64,000 nt of DNA. Source: Bog-473 sp963783245. Its GTDB lineage: Bacteria > Actinomycetota > Acidimicrobiia > Acidimicrobiales > RAAP-2. This document shows, piece by piece, positions 34,909 through 43,288 of the stretch. Each line of letters starts with the position of its first letter. The first letter of the stretch is position 1. The notes below the pieces were generated by a model. It saw nothing but the letters and a program-made list of their open reading frames with translations. It ran no database searches and was not told where the DNA came from. The stretch is taken from positions 434,001-498,000 of the forward strand of contig CAWAMS010000004.1 of NCBI GenBank assembly GCA_963783245.1, given 5' to 3'. Position numbers and translations under genes: made by a program.

Positions 34909-36069
34909 GTGGATCTCGCTCTGACCCCCGAAGAGGAGGCCTTCCGCGACGAGGTGCGGCACTGGCTCGAAGCCAACGTCGAGCTTCCTCCTGCCTTCCG
35001 CACACTCGAGGAGGAATTCGAATGGGGCCGCAAATGGCAGGCGCGCCTGGCGGCCGATCGCTGGGTGGGCATCCATTGGCCCGAGATCTACGGCGGCCGC
35101 GGGGCGACGCCGGTGCAAGTAGCCATCTTCAACATGGAATATGCGCGTTCCAGGGCACCCCAGCCGGTCAACCGCAACGGGATCAACCATTGCGGGCCGA
35201 CGATCCTGGCTCACGGCACAGACGAGCAGAAAGCGCGCTGGATCCCCCGCATCCTGAGCGCCGAAGAGATCTGGTGCCAACTTTTCAGCGAGCCCGGGTC
35301 GGGATCTGATCTGGCATCGCTCACGACAAGGGGCATCGCGACCGAGGGCGGTTGGGTGCTCGAAGGCCAGAAGGTATGGACCAGCTACGCCCAGTTCTCC
35401 CGGTGGGGGATCGCCCTGGTCCGGACCGACCCGGACGCCCCGAAGCACAAGGGCATCTCCTACCTCGTCGTCGACATGACGTCACCGGGAATCGACATCC
35501 GCCCGCTGGTCACGATCACCGGAGAGGCCGAGTTCAACGAGGTGTACTTCGACGAGGTCTTCGTCCCCTCGGACTGCCTCGTGGGTGGACTGAACCAGGG
35601 CTGGGCCGTGGCCAACACGACCTTGGCCCATGAGCGGGGGACGACATTTCCCTTCAAAGAGCAGGTCGTCCACGAGGTGTATCTCAACGAGCTCTATGCA
35701 TTGGCGGCGGAACTGGGCACGCTCGATGACATCGAGGTCTCCGATGCCCTGGCCGAGGCCGCCGTCAAGCTGCGAGTGCTACGCCAGCACAACTGGCGCA
35801 CCTTGACGCGGCTGACCCACGGCGAGGAACCGGGACCGGAGTCGAGCGTGGTCAAACTGACGTGGGCCGACATGACGCAGACGCTGTCCGACGCCGCCCT
35901 GCTCGTGCTCGATGCCAGCGCGCCGCTGTGGGGTGACGCAGAAGGCAATCCGATGGCGGGGAAGTGGCAACGCCAATGGCTGTGGTCCAAGGCGGCGACC
36001 ATTGCGGGCGGGACCTCGGAGATCCAACGCACGATCATCGGTGACCGGATCCTGGGGCTGCCTCGCTGA
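34909..36069 (+). CDS. Acyl-CoA dehydrogenase
   Basis: FAD-dependent acyl-CoA dehydrogenase, 386 residues, a normal length. The start is GTG 34909 (VDLALTPEEEAFRDEV), with GGGAGGATGGG upstream; the longer upstream open frame overlaps the synthetase and is not credible. Landmarks are I-Y-G-G-R-G-A-T, L-F-S-E-P-G-S-G-S-D-L-A, E-G-Q-K-V-W-T-S-Y-A, F-N-E-V-Y-F-D-E-V-F-V-P and the C-terminal A-G-G-T-S-E-I-Q-R-T. It would make the 2,3-enoyl-CoA from the product of the preceding synthetase. Confidence 0.93.
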   Translation: MDLALTPEEEAFRDEVRHWLEANVELPPAFRTLEEEFEWGRKWQARLAADRWVGIHWPEIYGGRGATPVQVAIFNMEYARSRAPQPVNRNGINHCGPTILAHGTDEQKARWIPRILSAEEIWCQLFSEPGSGSDLASLTTRGIATEGGWVLEGQKVWTSYAQFSRWGIALVRTDPDAPKHKGISYLVVDMTSPGIDIRPLVTITGEAEFNEVYFDEVFVPSDCLVGGLNQGWAVANTTLAHERGTTFPFKEQVVHEVYLNELYALAAELGTLDDIEVSDALAEAAVKLRVLRQHNWRTLTRLTHGEEPGPESSVVKLTWADMTQTLSDAALLVLDASAPLWGDAEGNPMAGKWQRQWLWSKAATIAGGTSEIQRTIIGDRILGLPR

Positions 36070-36087
36070 CCTCTGCTCACTTTGATC

Positions 36088-36138
36088 GCTGCCCCGCTGC
36101 CCCGCTGGCTCGCTGCCCCGCTGGACTCGCTGCCCCGC
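36088..36138. repeat. Short direct repeats CGCTGCCCCGCTGG
   Basis: Imperfect tandem copies of CGCTGCCCCGC-TGG/C in the gap between the acyl-CoA dehydrogenase and the SRPBCC operon. No coding potential or clear role is seen. Confidence 0.7.
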
Positions 36139-36182
36139 GGAGGGTGCCCACGGCAGCCGTTGAAGCCCACCGCCGACACGAT

Positions 36183-36233
36183 GTGCAACAAAAGGTTGCA
36201 TATCGGTCAGGAACGTGCTACCTTTGGTTGCAC
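36183..36233 (+). promoter_or_regulatory. Two operator sites for the ArsR-type regulator of the SRPBCC operon
   Basis: Two inverted repeats of the same design. The first is 36183-36201, GTGCAAC-AAAAG-GTTGCAT. The second is 36215-36233, GTGCTAC-CTTTG-GTTGCAC, one mismatch from perfect. The centres are 32 bp apart, about three helical turns, and lie 57-107 bases before the SRPBCC start at 36290. A repressor encoded in the operon itself (37249-37593) is the obvious ligand. The site is seen in sequence; the binding protein is inferred. Confidence 0.75.
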
Positions 36234-36289
36234 ATAGAGGGGCGAGGCCGGCGACGCTGGCGAGGCCATCGAAAGCGAGGAGAGGACCC

Positions 36290-36736
36290 ATGTACGACAT
36301 AGGGCATCGAGTGGGGATGAACGCCCCCCTCAGCGAGGTGTACGACGCGCTCGCCACCCGAGAGGGCATCACCCGGTGGTGGACGTCCGACGTGCAGGGC
36401 GAGTCCAAGCCCGGCGGCAGGCTCGCCTTCGGATTCGGGTATCCCGAGCCGTGGGTGGCGATGGAAGTGGTCGAGCTCGTCCCGTTGACCCGTGTGCGGT
36501 GGCGGTGCGTCGAAGGCCCCGACGAGTGGAAGGGCACGACGATCACCTTCGAGCTCAAGACGAGTGGAGATGAGACAACCGTCTTGTTCACGCACGCAGG
36601 CTGGAGCGAGCCGGTCGAGTTCATGCAGCATTGCAGCACCAAGTGGGGCTACTTCCTGCTCGGCCTCAAGTCGGGGTTCGAGGACGGGAAGGCCACCCCT
36701 TGGCCGAACGACCTGCCCGTCAGTAGCTGGGGATGA
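36290..36736 (+). CDS. SRPBCC/AHSA1-domain protein
   Basis: START-like hydrophobic-pocket protein of 148 residues, from ATG 36290 with GAGGAGAGG upstream. The pattern I-G-H-R-V-G-M-N-A-P-L-S-E-V-Y-D-A-L, then R-W-W-T-S-D-V and G-R-L-A-F-G-F-G, is typical of AHSA1-like proteins. It is the first gene of a three-gene operon (SRPBCC, SRPBCC, ArsR); its stop overlaps the next start (ATGA). In actinobacteria such pairs with an ArsR regulator are common, but ligand and function are not established. Confidence 0.9.
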   Translation: MYDIGHRVGMNAPLSEVYDALATREGITRWWTSDVQGESKPGGRLAFGFGYPEPWVAMEVVELVPLTRVRWRCVEGPDEWKGTTITFELKTSGDETTVLFTHAGWSEPVEFMQHCSTKWGYFLLGLKSGFEDGKATPWPNDLPVSSWG

Positions 36737-37215
36737 CGACGATGGCCGACTTGAAGATTGAGCGTGATGTCGTGATAGAGGCGCCGGTCGAGGTCGTGTG
36801 GCGAACGGTCACCGAGCCCGAACAGATCGCGCAGTGGTTCGCGAACCGGGTGGAGCTCAATGCCACTCCCGGGGGCGCCGGCGTCTTCGTGTTCGAGGAC
36901 AAGGACGGCAACCCGGTACATACCGCCCCACTCGTCGTGGAGACGGTCGAGCCGCCAACCCGGTTCTCGTTCCGATGGTGCCACCCCGAGGGCACCGATC
37001 CCGTTTCCGGCAATTCGATGCTCGTCGAGTTCACACTCGTCAGCGAGGGGAGCGAACGGACCCGCCTGTGGGTGGCCGAAAGCGGTCTCGACGTCATTGC
37101 GTGGCCCGACGACGACAAGGTGCGCTACGCCGAGGAGCACCGGGACGGCTGGTCCAATTTCATGGGCCGCCTTGCGGGGCTGCTCGCCGGAAGCCCCGAG
37201 AGCCTCCAGCCCTGA
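36733..37215 (+). CDS. SRPBCC/AHSA1-domain protein
   Basis: Second START-like protein of the operon, 160 residues, with I-E-R-D-V-V-I-E-A-P-V-E-V-V-W-R-T-V, Q-I-A-Q-W-F and the C-terminal helix D-G-W-S-N-F-M-G-R-L-A. ATG 36733 overlaps the previous stop by four bases, so translation is coupled; ATG 36742 is an alternative. It differs clearly in sequence from the first SRPBCC protein, so this is not a recent duplication. Function unknown, probably binding or sensing a hydrophobic molecule. Confidence 0.9.
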   Translation: MTTMADLKIERDVVIEAPVEVVWRTVTEPEQIAQWFANRVELNATPGGAGVFVFEDKDGNPVHTAPLVVETVEPPTRFSFRWCHPEGTDPVSGNSMLVEFTLVSEGSERTRLWVAESGLDVIAWPDDDKVRYAEEHRDGWSNFMGRLAGLLAGSPESLQP

Positions 37216-37248
37216 GCTCAGGCATCAGAGGGATCAGGGAGTGACGTG

Positions 37249-37593
37249 ATGGAGAGTGGGGACGATGACGAGCTGTGGTCGGCGATCGCCGACCCCTCTC
37301 GTCGTCGCGTCCTCGACCTCCTGGTTCGCAACGGTGAGGTGACGGCGAGTTGGTTGTCCGGGCAGGTGCCGTTCTCCCGCCAGGCCGTGTCCAAGCATCT
37401 CGCCGTCCTCGAAGAAGCCGGCCTGACCAGCCATCGGAAACAAGGGCGCGAAGTTCTCTACCGGGTGGATGCCGAGCGACTCGATGACGCCACGCAGGCG
37501 ATGGCAGGGCTCGCCCGGCAATGGGATCGTCGCCTCGATGCGATCAAGCGACTCGCCGAAGCCGAGCATGCCCAGACCACCGACAAACACTGA
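37249..37593 (+). CDS. ArsR-family transcriptional regulator (SRPBCC-associated type)
   Basis: Winged-helix regulator of 114 residues, from ATG 37249 or GTG 37246. The recognition region is F-S-R-Q-A-V-S-K-H-L-A-V-L-E-E-A-G-L, followed by the wing K-Q-G-R-E-V-L-Y-R-V. There are no cysteines and no alpha-5 His/Asp cluster, so metal sensing is unlikely. It lies 33 bp after the second SRPBCC gene. It probably represses its own operon through the two GTGCAAC/GTTGCAC sites at 36183-36233, the inducer perhaps being a ligand of the SRPBCC proteins. Confidence 0.9.
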   Translation: MESGDDDELWSAIADPSRRRVLDLLVRNGEVTASWLSGQVPFSRQAVSKHLAVLEEAGLTSHRKQGREVLYRVDAERLDDATQAMAGLARQWDRRLDAIKRLAEAEHAQTTDKH

Positions 37594-37653
37594 GATCCCA
37601 CGGGTCGTTCGCCTTCCGGATCGGCGCCGACGGAACGACCAGGGTAGGTCGGC

Positions 37654-40631
37654 TTATGCAGAGCGCGCTGCTTCGAGCACCGCAAGTATCTCGTCTCCCC
37701 AACGCTCGAGACGGATCTGCCCGATGCCGCGGCACTTCGCCAGTTCGGCCAGCGTCGACGGATCGCGTGCCGCGATGCCCGTGAGCTCGATGTCCTTCAA
37801 GATCACATAGGCCGGTACAGCGTCGTGACTGGCCATCTCCGACCTCCACTGGCGGAGCGCCTTCTCGGCCTCGCCGCCGGTCGTCTCCCCCTGTCCCGGG
37901 CCGACCAACGTGACACTCTGACCATCGATCCGGACGTCTGATCCGAACGACACCCGGAGCCGGACCGCGCCGATCGACAGGATCGCCGCCTCGTCGGTCA
38001 GCTCGACGACGGCGCCGATGCTGCCCCTGTCCTCGACGACGAGCCCGATCGAGGCCTCCACGCGTGGGAGCTGCACCTCGGCGAACACGGCGGGGACGCG
38101 GGCTCTCTTCGCATCCTCTTTCGCCCCTCCCTTGTGCCGCCTGTCGTTGCGGACGCCGCTGCGACGCGTCTCGTCGCCTGCATGCCGCAGCGGCGCCCGG
38201 GGCGGGCCGCACCCGGGAGCCGTCGAGCTCAGCCAGGAAGATGGAGGGCGCATCGGTGTCGGCGAGGGCGACCACCTGGGTGCGAGCTCGGGTGAGGGCC
38301 ACGTGGAAGACCCGGCGCTCACCTTCTTCGTCGTTGGCGAGCCGATGCGGGAAGAGGCCTCTGGAGACGTCGAAGACGAGGACGTGGTCCCACTCGCGGC
38401 CCTTGATGCGATGGATGGTGGAGAGCAGAACCAGAGGACCTTCGGCCGGGGTCCGGGTCAACACCTCGCGCAGCCAGCGCTCGAACGTGGCGACCTCGGG
38501 ATGGAGCGCGGCCACCGATTCCAGCGCGGCGAGGTCATCGGTATGGGTGGAGCGGTCCGCTTCGCTACGGGAGGAGTCGAGGACGTCCATGGTGTCGCCG
38601 AGCCCGATGCCGACCCGGATGGCCTTGAGCGCAGCGGCGGAAGAGGTGCGGCAGCCGCGCACCACCGTATCGAGATCGCCGGCGTAGGTCCCGAGCTTGG
38701 GCACGTCGCGGCCCGAGAGCCGTCCGGCCAGGCGCCGGATGTCCGTGATCGACGTGGTGGGCCGGCTGGTCAGCATGTCGACCACCTTGGGGGCGATGCC
38801 GCGGGAGGGGCGACGGATCGTCTCGAGGATGTCCTCGCGCCTGATGTTCTCCGGATCGGACCCGATGCGAAGGTACGCGAATGCGGTGCGGATGCCGGTG
38901 CGCTGGAGCACGGCGGTGGAGAGGGGGGTGGTGCACGGCACGCCGGCCTCCATGCAGGCCACCTGCACGGGCAGCAGGGCGGAGTTCACCCGGGCCAGGA
39001 CCGCGATGTCGTCGGGATCGACGCCGCCGTCCTGCCAGGACGAGATGGTCTTCACGGCAAGGCCGGCCAGCGCGTCGGCCGGGGCGTCGAGTACGACCAC
39101 CGGTCCGGCACCGGCCAAGGGTCCCGTCACAAGTGGTGGGTGCGTCCGTCCGCCCGGGCGGCGCATGGATCTCCTTGTCGATGCGGCGTGCGTTGTACGA
39201 GAGCACGTGCCGGGCCGCATCGATGACGGCGGGCGGGCACCGGTAGTTGACCGTCAACGGGTGCGTGGCCGCTCCGGGGAAGTAGCGGGAGAAGTTGATG
39301 AGGAACTCGGGCGTCGCCCCTGCGTAGCCGTAAATGACCTGATCGTCGTCCCCGACGCCGAAGCAGTCGTACGTGGGGGCGGCCAACAGACGGATGAGGA
39401 ACAGGTGGGCCGGGTTGAGATCCTGGAACTCGTCGACGAGGAGGTAGCGGCACGTCGCCTGGGCTGTGGCACGCGCCTCGGGATCGGTCAGCAGGATCTC
39501 GAGGGCCCGATAGATCTGCTCGTCGAAGTCGACCGCACCGAGGTCGGCCAGTGCGGCCCGGTACAGCGCGAATCCCTCGGCGATTCCGGCCGCGTCCGGC
39601 ATGGCCTCCTCGACGAGCTCCGGGGCGGTGAGCCCGAGCCGGATGGCGGAAAGGGCCTCGATGTACGGCGCCACAGTGTCCGTGTTGGCTTGACGCCGTA
39701 TCTCGATGTGGCGCTGCAGGAGGTCCCTGACTCCCGGCTCCTCGAGGACCCGCAGCCGCCCGGCCCGGCCGAACTCGTTGCAGATCCACAACCCCAGGCT
39801 GTTCAGCGTACGGATGTTGAGGGCCGGCGCCCCGTCGATGTCGGCGCAGCGGAGCCGCAGCTCGCCCGCCGCTTTGTTGTTGTAGGCCAATGCCGTCACG
39901 GTGCCCGGGTGGACGCCGCAGTCACTGACGAGGTGGCGCAGGCGCTCGGTGAGCACGCGGGTCTTGCCCGAACCGGCCGGGGCAATGACACGGGCCGGGC
40001 CGGAGAGATGGCCGACGGCAGCCAACTGGTCCGGAGCGAGATCGGCGATGGACCGCCCCCGGCCGACCGCCCGGAGCCGTCCGGCTTCGGCATTCCAGCG
40101 ATGCACCACAGCGACCCCCGAGGCGAGCCGGGGCGGCTGTGGCGGGCCCCCGTCAATGAACAGCGGTGTGCCGTCGGCGAGCAGGATGTCGCCTTCGGCC
40201 AAGTGGATGTCGCCGACGTCGTCGCCTTCGGCGAGCCCGGCCTCCGTGACCCGATCGTCGGCGAAGCGGCGGGCCGCCTTACGACCGTGCCACCAGACGG
40301 GGTCGCCACCTCGGGCGTCGTAGTTGTTCGCCCAGACCAGGAACTGCAGGCGCTCGCGGCTGAACTCGAAGGCGGGCACGTGCTCGTAGACGGGGCGGCC
40401 GCTGGACTCGGGCTCCCGAAGCGCGGCCGGGTCTGCGCCCAGTTCGATGACGACGGGTTGTCGGCTGGCCCAGTAGCCGTGGAGTTCCTCCACTACCGGG
40501 CCGAGGTCGGCCAGGGAGGCATCCTCGAGAAGAATGCGCGGGCACGACGACCATGCGTCCGGCGGCTCGACGCCCGGAAGGACCACCACGCCGCGGCCCA
40601 ACTCGACCGGTGGCTCAAAGTCATAGGCCAT
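37654..40631 (-). CDS. UvrD-like superfamily 1 helicase with C-terminal HRDC domain, frameshifted
   Basis: ATP-dependent 3'-5' DNA helicase of about 990 residues. The first 200-odd residues from ATG 40631 (MAYDFEPPVELGRG) resemble no domain I know. Then come Walker A A-P-A-G-S-G-K-T-R (coding near 39970), V-D-E-F-Q-D-L-N (near 39430), G-D-D-D-Q-V-I-Y and motif VI V-A-L-T-R-A-R-T. After a shift near 38200 the protein ends with an HRDC domain (P-A-Y-V-I-L-K-D, L-A-E-L-A-K-C-R-G-I-G). A second shift is near 39130. HRDC domains help target helicases to DNA structures, so a repair role is likely. It converges with the ArsR gene. Confidence 0.88.
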
Positions 40632-40671
40632 GGTAACGAGCGGGTGTATCCCGCCCGATCGGCCGAACGAT

Positions 40672-40878
40672 TCAGGCGCGGACTTCGACTTCCCCGTCAG
40701 CCATCATCGGTTGCTTGAACCAACGGTCGGGCGTGTCCTCGATGAAGGCCAACATGTTGGGCATTCCCATGAAGCCCGTCTCGATGCGCGAGACGATGAC
40801 GACGTCACCCGCCTGCGTGCGCACTGCGTCGCCGGCGCGGACTTCGTCGGCCTTTACCTTCTTCCAGGACTCCGACAT
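40672..40878 (-). CDS. Small conserved-looking hypothetical protein
   Basis: A 68-residue acidic protein from ATG 40878 (MSESWKKVKADEVRAGDAVR), continuing V-V-I-V-S-R-I-E-T-G-F-M-G and ending D-G-E-V-E-V-R-A. The V-K-A-D-E-V-R-x-G-D-x-V-R stretch looks like a small beta-barrel (KOW/SH3-like) entry strand, but no family is recognised. It lies 40 bp upstream of the helicase on the same strand and may be co-transcribed. Function unknown. Confidence 0.6.
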   Translation of the reverse strand: MSESWKKVKADEVRAGDAVRTQAGDVVIVSRIETGFMGMPNMLAFIEDTPDRWFKQPMMADGEVEVRA

Positions 40879-40966
40879 CGTGACGGTCTTCTCCCTCGTT
40901 CGATTCGTGATGGGCTGTTGGTTGTTCGGCGTGTGCACTCGTCGCACTGCTCGCCTGGAGTGGGCC

Positions 40967-41020
40967 CAGTCGGGCGTGCGTCAGTCGGGAGTGCGCCAGT
41001 CGGGCGTACGTCAGTTGGGC
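40967..41020. repeat. 15-bp tandem repeat, 3.6 units
   Basis: Units CAGTCGGGCGTGCGT, CAGTCGGGAGTGCGC and CAGTCGGGCGTACGT, plus a partial CAGTTGGGC. They start at 40967, 40982, 40997 and 41012. The glutathione peroxidase stop codon (41011-41013) lies at the join of the last two. Confidence 0.9.
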
Positions 41021-41498
41021 AGGACTGATTCGAGTGCTCCGACGAGTTCCTCTGCATCGGGCGTCACCGTCGGGCGGAAACGCCCCACGACGTCCCCAGA
41101 AGGAGAGATCAGGAACTTCTCGAAGTTCCACTGGATGTCACCGGCATCGCCGCTGGCGTCCGGCTCGGCCGTCAACTCGGTGAAGAGCGGGTGGCGCTTC
41201 TGGCCGTTGACGTCCACCTTCTCGGTGATGGGGAAGGTCACGCCGTAGTCGACGAGCAGAAGGTCGAGATCTCTTCGGCCGAGCCCGGCTCCTGGCCGCC
41301 GAACTGGTTGCAGGGCACGCCGAGGACGGTGAAGCCACGGTCGCCGTACGTCTTCTGGAGCTCCTCGAGACCCGTGTACTGCGGGGTCAGACCGCACTTG
41401 GAGGCCACGTTGACGACGAGGACGGCCTTGCCCTTCAGCCCGTCGAGATCGAAGGGTTTTCCATCGAGTGATGCGATTGGGTGCGTGTAGATCGACAT
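41011..41498 (-). CDS. Glutathione peroxidase-family thiol peroxidase, one frameshift
   Basis: Peroxidase of the GPx fold, about 162 residues, using Cys rather than selenocysteine: V-N-V-A-S-K-C-G-L-T-P-Q-Y near residue 35. Also present are P-C-N-Q-F-G-G-Q-E-P-G and the C-terminal I-Q-W-N-F-E-K-F-L, which supplies the Trp-Asn pair. From ATG 41498 the first 80 residues are in one frame and the rest, from V-D-Y-G-V-T-F-P, in another. A missing G near 41261 (TGCTCG-TCGAC) explains it. In bacteria lacking glutathione these enzymes are reduced by thioredoxin. Confidence 0.88.
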
Positions 41499-41584
41499 GT
41501 GGCAAACCCTAGCGTGGCCGTCGGGGTTTGCGCCGGGCCGACCGCCCCACTCGCCGCCTCCCTTTTGTGCCGGGCCGACCGCCA

Positions 41585-41696
41585 TGCGCCGCCTCACTCC
41601 TGCGCCGCCTCCCTCCTGCGCCGCCTCCCTCCTGCGCCGACCGGCTGAGGCGCCGACCGGCTGATACGTCGACCGGCTGATACGTCGACCGGTTGT
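41585..41696. repeat. 16-bp tandem array, seven diverging units
   Basis: Seven consecutive 16-bp units from 41585. The first three read TGCGCCGCCTCACTCC or TGCGCCGCCTCCCTCC; the fourth TGCGCCGACCGGCTGA; the fifth GGCGCCGACCGGCTGA; the last two TACGTCGACCGGCTGA and TACGTCGACCGGTTGT. The array fills the gap between the divergent glutathione peroxidase and VOC genes and ends 38 bp before the VOC start. Confidence 0.9.
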
Positions 41697-41734
41697 AACC
41701 TGAAATTCGCGTGGACGCGAGTACTGGAGGCGAA

Positions 41735-42175
41735 ATGCCCGCCGGTCCTGAAACCTCTGGCTTCAACCACGTGGCGACGATGACGGCCGACCTCGATCGC
41801 TACTTGGCCTTTCACCACGACATCTTCGGTGCCGAAGTCCTCGCCGTCACCGAGGTGCATGACGATCATCCCCGGATGGCGGTCGTCAACATGGGCGGCG
41901 CGAGCGCGCTGAATGTGTTCGAGGTTCCGGCAGAGGCAATTGTCGGCGATCGTGGAAAAATGGGGGCTCGCGGTCCGATCGATCACTACGCCCTGGCGGT
42001 GGATTCAGAGGAGCGCCTCGCCGAGCTCAGAGAGCGGCTGGTCGCCGTCGGGGCATCGCCGGGCGAGATCACCCAATTCGGGCCGTCGCTGTTCTCGGTG
42101 TTCTTCAGGGACCCCGACGGGGCGGAACTCGAAGTCGCGTACCTCAAGCCTCAAGAGGGGCCCGAGCTCCGATAG
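41735..42175 (+). CDS. VOC-superfamily (glyoxalase-like) protein
   Basis: Vicinal-oxygen-chelate fold protein of 146 residues. The start is ATG 41735, with TGGAGG six bases ahead; GTG 41711 is in frame but has no such site. It begins F-N-H-V-A-T-M-T-A-D-L-D-R-Y-L-A-F, the usual first beta-alpha unit with the His metal ligand, and has I-D-H-Y-A-L-A-V (second His) and D-P-D-G-A-E-L-E-V (Glu ligand). It may be a lyase, isomerase or dioxygenase; no assignment is possible from the motifs. Confidence 0.9.
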   Translation: MPAGPETSGFNHVATMTADLDRYLAFHHDIFGAEVLAVTEVHDDHPRMAVVNMGGASALNVFEVPAEAIVGDRGKMGARGPIDHYALAVDSEERLAELRERLVAVGASPGEITQFGPSLFSVFFRDPDGAELEVAYLKPQEGPELR

Positions 42176-42267
42176 AGCCGGTCGTTGTGGCACCACGGTT
42201 GGTTGTGCACCGGTGGTGAGCGACCTGCAGGAGACGATCCTGTGCGACATGCTCAACGGCGCAGAGA

Positions 42268-42288
42268 GGTCGGCCCATGCGGCCGACC
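42268..42288 (+). terminator. Hairpin downstream of the VOC gene (gene-free stretch 42176-42506)
   Basis: Perfect 8-bp stem GGTCGGCC/GGCCGACC with a five-base loop, 93 bp after the VOC stop and without a T-run. It may act as a terminator. No gene is supported in the remaining 330 bp before the SRPBCC start. Confidence 0.35.
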
Positions 42289-42506
42289 ACGGTCATTGTG
42301 AGTCTGAGTGACGCGCCGTCGCGTCCGGGGCCATTGTCGGACTTCGCTTCGCTCCGTGTTCTCGTTCGGCCGATGGCCGTCCCTGGACTCGACTGGCCTT
42401 CATCGGTCGTGCGTCTTTCCTCGGAGGGGCGTCCTCCACGATGTTGCCGAACTACTCTCTGCTCAGCGGCGAGTCCAACGCACGCCGACGAGGGGAGGGT
42501 GGAACG

Positions 42507-42992
42507 GTGGTCGATTTCTCGGAGCTCCACGTCACGCGCACAACGACGGTGGATGCCCCACCGGACGTGGTGTACGACATCATCGCGGACGTGACGCGTA
42601 TCGGGGAGTTGAGCCCCGTCTGCAAGGCCGCGTGGTGGGACGAGGGGGCTGCGCCCGAGCAAGGGTCTGCACCACGAGAGGGTGCGTGGTTCACGGGGCG
42701 AAACGAGATGCAGGGGCGTGACCCGTGGGAACGCCGCTGTGAGATCGTTCTGGCCGAGCCGGGGCGGGCGCTCGGTTGGATAGCGGGTGGACGCGACGAA
42801 GGCGTGGTCGAGTGGACCTACCGGTTCCGACCCGTTGCGGACGGCACCGAAGTCGAGGAAACGTGGCGGGTGATCCGCGATGACGAGCGCATCACCGGCC
42901 TGCCTGACGAGCAACTGAAGGGACTGCTGTTGATGACCGAAACTGGTATCGAGACGACGCTCGCCAATTTGAAGAAGATCGCGGAGGCGTAA
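42507..42992 (+). CDS. SRPBCC-family (polyketide cyclase/dehydrase-like) protein
   Basis: START-like protein of about 161 residues, from GTG 42507 with GGGAGGG seven bases upstream. It reads V-T-R-T-T-T-V-D-A-P-P-D-V-V-Y-D-I-I-A-D-V-T-R-I, W-T-Y-R-F-R-P-V and the C-terminal helix T-L-A-N-L-K-K-I-A-E. It is closer to the cyclase/dehydrase subgroup used for hydrophobic ligands than to the AHSA1 pair at 36290-37215. It stands alone, followed by a minisatellite. Ligand unknown. Confidence 0.85.
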   Translation: MVDFSELHVTRTTTVDAPPDVVYDIIADVTRIGELSPVCKAAWWDEGAAPEQGSAPREGAWFTGRNEMQGRDPWERRCEIVLAEPGRALGWIAGGRDEGVVEWTYRFRPVADGTEVEETWRVIRDDERITGLPDEQLKGLLLMTETGIETTLANLKKIAEA

Positions 42993-43036
42993 CGCAGACT
43001 CTTCTGTAGGAGCGGGCGTACGCCCTGAGGGTCCCG

Positions 43037-43177
43037 CGTTCGGCCCGCCTTCACCGTCTCGTCGTCCCACCGTCTCGTCGCCTCGTTCGGCCCTTCTCCA
43101 CCGTCTCGTCGTCCCACCGTCTCGTCGCCTCGTTCGGCCCGCCTTCACCGTCTCGTCGTCCCACCGTCTCGTCGTCC
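43037..43177. repeat. 47-bp tandem array, three units
   Basis: Units begin at 43037, 43084 and 43131, each CGTTCGGCCC... followed by two copies of the word CCGTCTCGTCG (ending CCCA and CCTC). The second unit has a small substitution block (TTCTCC for GCCTTCA). No spacers of independent sequence and no nearby cas gene, so this is a minisatellite, not CRISPR. Confidence 0.9.
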
Positions 43178-43288
43178 CCGCGTTCCCGGCAACGGTCGCC
43201 CGCTGTCGCGTTTTGTACAAGATTTCTTTTCTTCTTTGTGGGCTCTGAGCAGGGCCAAGTGTCACAACCCTCTGTCTGGAGTGGAGGT

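Noticed and set aside
40672..40878. Antitoxin of a toxin-antitoxin pair
   Set aside because: There is no adjacent small toxin-like gene and no DNA-binding motif in the 68-residue protein.
43037..43177. Possible CRISPR array
   Set aside because: The three 47-bp units are contiguous, with no unique spacers and no cas genes nearby; it is a minisatellite.
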